Source of the DNA: Thermomicrobiales bacterium
GTDB taxonomy: Bacteria > Chloroflexota > Chloroflexia > Thermomicrobiales > UBA6265
Assembly: GCA_041390825.1 (NCBI GenBank)
Contig: JAWKPF010000022.1
Location: forward strand, 1 to 64,000
Length of the DNA stretch: 64,000 nucleotides
Reading direction: 5' to 3'
Within the stretch, counting starts at the first letter, position 1. Every line of letters starts with the position of its first letter. The translations under genes and the position numbers were made by a program. Of the stretch, positions 61,999 to 64,000 are shown one piece after another. The notes beneath the pieces were generated by a model. That model saw only the letters and a list, made by a program, of their open reading frames with translations. It searched no databases and was not told the DNA's origin.

Positions 61999-63762
61999 GT
62001 GCGAATGTCACACCTGTTCGGGCGAACGTTGCGGGCAGCGCCGAACGATGTCGAGATCGTCAGTCATCAGCTGATGCTCCGCGCGGCGATGATTCGCCCG
62101 CTCGGCTCCGGCCTCATCAGCTTGCTCCCGCTCGGCTTTCGGGTGGTGACCAAGGTCGAGCAGATCATCCGCGAGGAAATGGATGCCATCGGCGGCCAGG
62201 AGTTGCTGATGCCGGTCGTCCATCCGGCCGACATCTGGCGGGAATCCGGCCGCTACGACCAGATTGGTCCGGAGATGGCTCGTTTCAAGGACCGCGCCGA
62301 GCGAGACATGGTGCTTGCGCTCACACATGAGGAAGTCATCACCGATATCGCTCGCACAGAGATCAGTTCCTACAAGCAGCTGCCGATCATCGCGTACCAC
62401 ATCCAGACGAAGTTCCGGGACGAACCGCGTTCGCGTGGTGGCCTCATCCGCGTGCGCGAGTTCACCATGAAGGACTCGTACAGCTTCGATCTGGATGAAG
62501 CGGGACTCGATCATTCCTACCGGTTGCACTGGAAAGCGTATGACCGCATCTTCCGCCGGATCGGACTGAAGTTCATGGTGGTCAGCGCAGATGTCGGCAT
62601 GATGGGCGGCTCAGCGTCGCACGAATTCATGGCGTTCTCCGAGAACGGCGAGGACACGATTCTGCACTGCAATCAGTGTGGATATGCCGCCAATCGAGAG
62701 GTGGCCAAGTTCCAGCGCGATGCCCCATCGACAGAAGCCCTCCTGGCGATGGAAGATGTCGAGACCCCCAATACGACCACCATTCAGATGCTGGCGGACT
62801 TCCTCGATGTGCCAACCTCGCGAACGGCCAAGGCCGTTTTCTACAAAGGGGCGTCCGGCCGATTCATCTTTGCGGTCATTCGAGGTGACCTCGATGTGAA
62901 CGAGACCACGCTGCGCAATGCAAGTGGCGAGCGGACTCTGACACCCGCGACAGTCGAAGAAATCCATGCTGTCGGGGCCGAACCTGGATATGGGTCGCCA
63001 GTCGGTGTGCGCGATGCATTCATCGTCGTGGATGAGTCGATCCGTGACTCGCCCAATCTTGTTGCTGGCGCGAACCGCGTTGGTTGGCACACACGAAACG
63101 TCAACCTTGGGCGCGATTTTCAGGCCGATGTGGTGGCCGATATCGCCACCGCTGAGGCAGGCTATCCCTGCCCGCAATGCGGTAGCCCGCTCGAGGCGGA
63201 CCGCGCGATCGAGGTGGGCAACATTTTCAAGCTCGGTACCCGCTACAGCGAAAAACTCGGTGCGACCTACCTCGACGCCAATGGTGACTCACACCCGATC
63301 GTCATGGGCTCGTATGGAATCGGGAGTGGCCGTAACGCCGCGACCGTGGTGGAGCAGCGCCACGATGACAAGGGCATCATCTGGCCCATCAGCATCGCGC
63401 CGTACCACGTTTCTCTCGTGGAGATTCCCGCTCCGGACGATCCACGTCCGAAGGAAGTCGCGGAACGGTTGTATGCGGAGCTCGAAGAGATCGGCATCGA
63501 GGTCCTTTACGACGACCGCGATGAGCGGCCGGGCGTGAAGTTCAACGACGCTGACCTCATCGGCAATCCGCTTCGTGTTGCCGTAAGCGCGCGAAACCTA
63601 GCCAACGACCAGATCGAACTGAAGTTGCGCAAGGAGAAGGACGCGATTTTCGTCCCGCTCGATCAGGCGGTGGCCGAGATTGCCCGCCTCCTTGCGGAAA
63701 TTACACAGGATGAAATCAGCGAGTTCGGACTCGACCTCGAATTCGCCGAACCGTCCTTGTAG
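61999..63762 (+). CDS. proS: Prolyl-tRNA synthetase, bacterial type
   Basis: 587 residues. Class II motifs: GLISLLPLGFRVVTKVEQIIREEMD (motif 1 region), TKFRDEPRSRGGLIRVREFTMKDSYSFD (motif 2), and GSYGIGSGRNAATVVEQ (motif 3). Between 2 and 3 lies the YbaK-like editing insertion (residues about 240-400), so it is the bacterial ProS with cis-editing. It charges tRNA-Pro. Start GTG 61999 or ATG 62005; both keep the family start R-M-S. Confidence 0.94.
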   Translation: MRMSHLFGRTLRAAPNDVEIVSHQLMLRAAMIRPLGSGLISLLPLGFRVVTKVEQIIREEMDAIGGQELLMPVVHPADIWRESGRYDQIGPEMARFKDRAERDMVLALTHEEVITDIARTEISSYKQLPIIAYHIQTKFRDEPRSRGGLIRVREFTMKDSYSFDLDEAGLDHSYRLHWKAYDRIFRRIGLKFMVVSADVGMMGGSASHEFMAFSENGEDTILHCNQCGYAANREVAKFQRDAPSTEALLAMEDVETPNTTTIQMLADFLDVPTSRTAKAVFYKGASGRFIFAVIRGDLDVNETTLRNASGERTLTPATVEEIHAVGAEPGYGSPVGVRDAFIVVDESIRDSPNLVAGANRVGWHTRNVNLGRDFQADVVADIATAEAGYPCPQCGSPLEADRAIEVGNIFKLGTRYSEKLGATYLDANGDSHPIVMGSYGIGSGRNAATVVEQRHDDKGIIWPISIAPYHVSLVEIPAPDDPRPKEVAERLYAELEEIGIEVLYDDRDERPGVKFNDADLIGNPLRVAVSARNLANDQIELKLRKEKDAIFVPLDQAVAEIARLLAEITQDEISEFGLDLEFAEPSL

Positions 63763-63811
63763 CTTTGGGTCGGTGAACAGGCCAACAAGCGTCCCCGGGA
63801 CAAGCGTTGCG

Positions 63812-63837
63812 GGAACGAGCGGCAATGCGCTCGTTCC
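63812..63837. terminator. Bidirectional hairpin between proS and the convergent gene
   Basis: GGAACGAGCG (63812-63821) and CGCTCGTTCC (63828-63837) form a perfect 10-bp stem over GCAATG. T-runs are weak on both sides. Confidence 0.6.
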
Positions 63838-63845
63838 GCTTCTCG

Positions 63846-64000
63846 CTATGCCGGTTCCGTCTCCGCCCAGCCGAGCAGAAGCGCGTTCGGAATCGTCGCC
63901 ACCGGCGAGCCATCGACCAGCGACGTGACGGTGACCGTCGAGGTGCGTCCTTCACCAACAATGTCGAAGACGGCCACCGCCAGTTGGCAGCCGTCCGGAG
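63846..64000 (-). CDS. C-terminal fragment of an unidentified protein
   Basis: A minus-strand frame enters from the right edge and stops at TAG 63848-63846, giving 51 residues (ending ...LLLGWAETEPA). The segment alternates beta-type residues (RTSTVTVTSLVDGSPVAT), with no recognised motif. Codon use and the facing hairpin support a real gene end. The family cannot be judged. Confidence 0.5.
   Translation of the reverse strand, partial: PDGCQLAVAVFDIVGEGRTSTVTVTSLVDGSPVATIPNALLLGWAETEPA

Overview
The window is a gene-dense, GC-rich piece of bacterial chromosome: about 62 protein genes, no gap above 300 bases without a gene, and no rRNA, tRNA, CRISPR array or recognisable transposase. Several traits suggest a Chloroflexota member, probably a Thermomicrobia/Sphaerobacter-like heterotroph. 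Solute-binding proteins are exported by Tat leaders without a lipobox, TTG and GTG starts are common, the nitrous oxide reductase operon is of the clade II type, and there are many paralogous sugar-acid and peptide-use genes. The taxonomic placement is inference from gene content; no marker gene was compared.

Layout. 1-6.6 kb: acyl-CoA/beta-oxidation genes (glutaryl-CoA dehydrogenase-like, 3-hydroxyacyl-CoA dehydrogenase, two crotonases), a membrane Ser/Thr kinase with an extracellular SH3-like domain, a HAD phosphatase and a zinc-ribbon protein. 6.5-6.8 kb: two tandem copies of a 123-bp intergenic repeat. 6.8-9.8 kb: a uronate-dehydrogenase-like gene coupled to a putative glycoside hydrolase, then a GNAT gene. 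9.9-24.8 kb: an aminotransferase, then a large sugar/sugar-acid region. It holds a ribose-type ABC importer whose permease is frameshifted, RbsD, a split UxaA dehydratase interrupted by an opposite-strand AT-richer DUF429 gene, an RraA-like protein, a full-length UxaA dehydratase, the Lut lactate-oxidation proteins with LutB and LutA fused, and an FAH-family keto-deoxy-sugar-acid enzyme. 24.9-34.7 kb: heme A synthase, an M20 hydrolase, two Tat-exported peptidoglycan amidases with 4 and 6 SH3b repeats, an alpha/beta hydrolase, a TIM-barrel isomerase and MoaC. 34.9-39.7 kb: a complete BMP-type nucleoside ABC importer. 39.7-50.4 kb: VanZ, a fused SdhD-SdhC anchor, NfeD plus SPFH, an M20 hydrolase, an enolase-superfamily dehydratase with a DHDPS-family partner, a class F sortase, a helical-repeat protein, and thrC-thrB. 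50.4-54.6 kb: GNAT, KDG-kinase-like PfkB, an orphan UgpC/MsmX-type ATPase and a Cys/Met PLP enzyme. 54.6-61.8 kb: nosZ-(nosB-like)-nosD-nosF-nosY-nosL-cytochrome c, with an inverted repeat resembling a CRP/FNR site upstream and a terminator at the end. 61.9-64 kb: proS and the end of a convergent gene.

Together the genes suggest a cell that imports sugars and nucleosides, oxidises uronates, aldonates, lactate and acyl-CoAs, and can pass electrons to N2O. No transcription factor is recognisable in the 64 kb. The observations most worth follow-up are the Lys-to-Arg kinase with an SH3b sensor, the split uxaA locus, the LutB-LutA and SdhD-SdhC fusions, the hydrolase/uronate-dehydrogenase pair, and the Tat-leader nosZ operon with its candidate operator.
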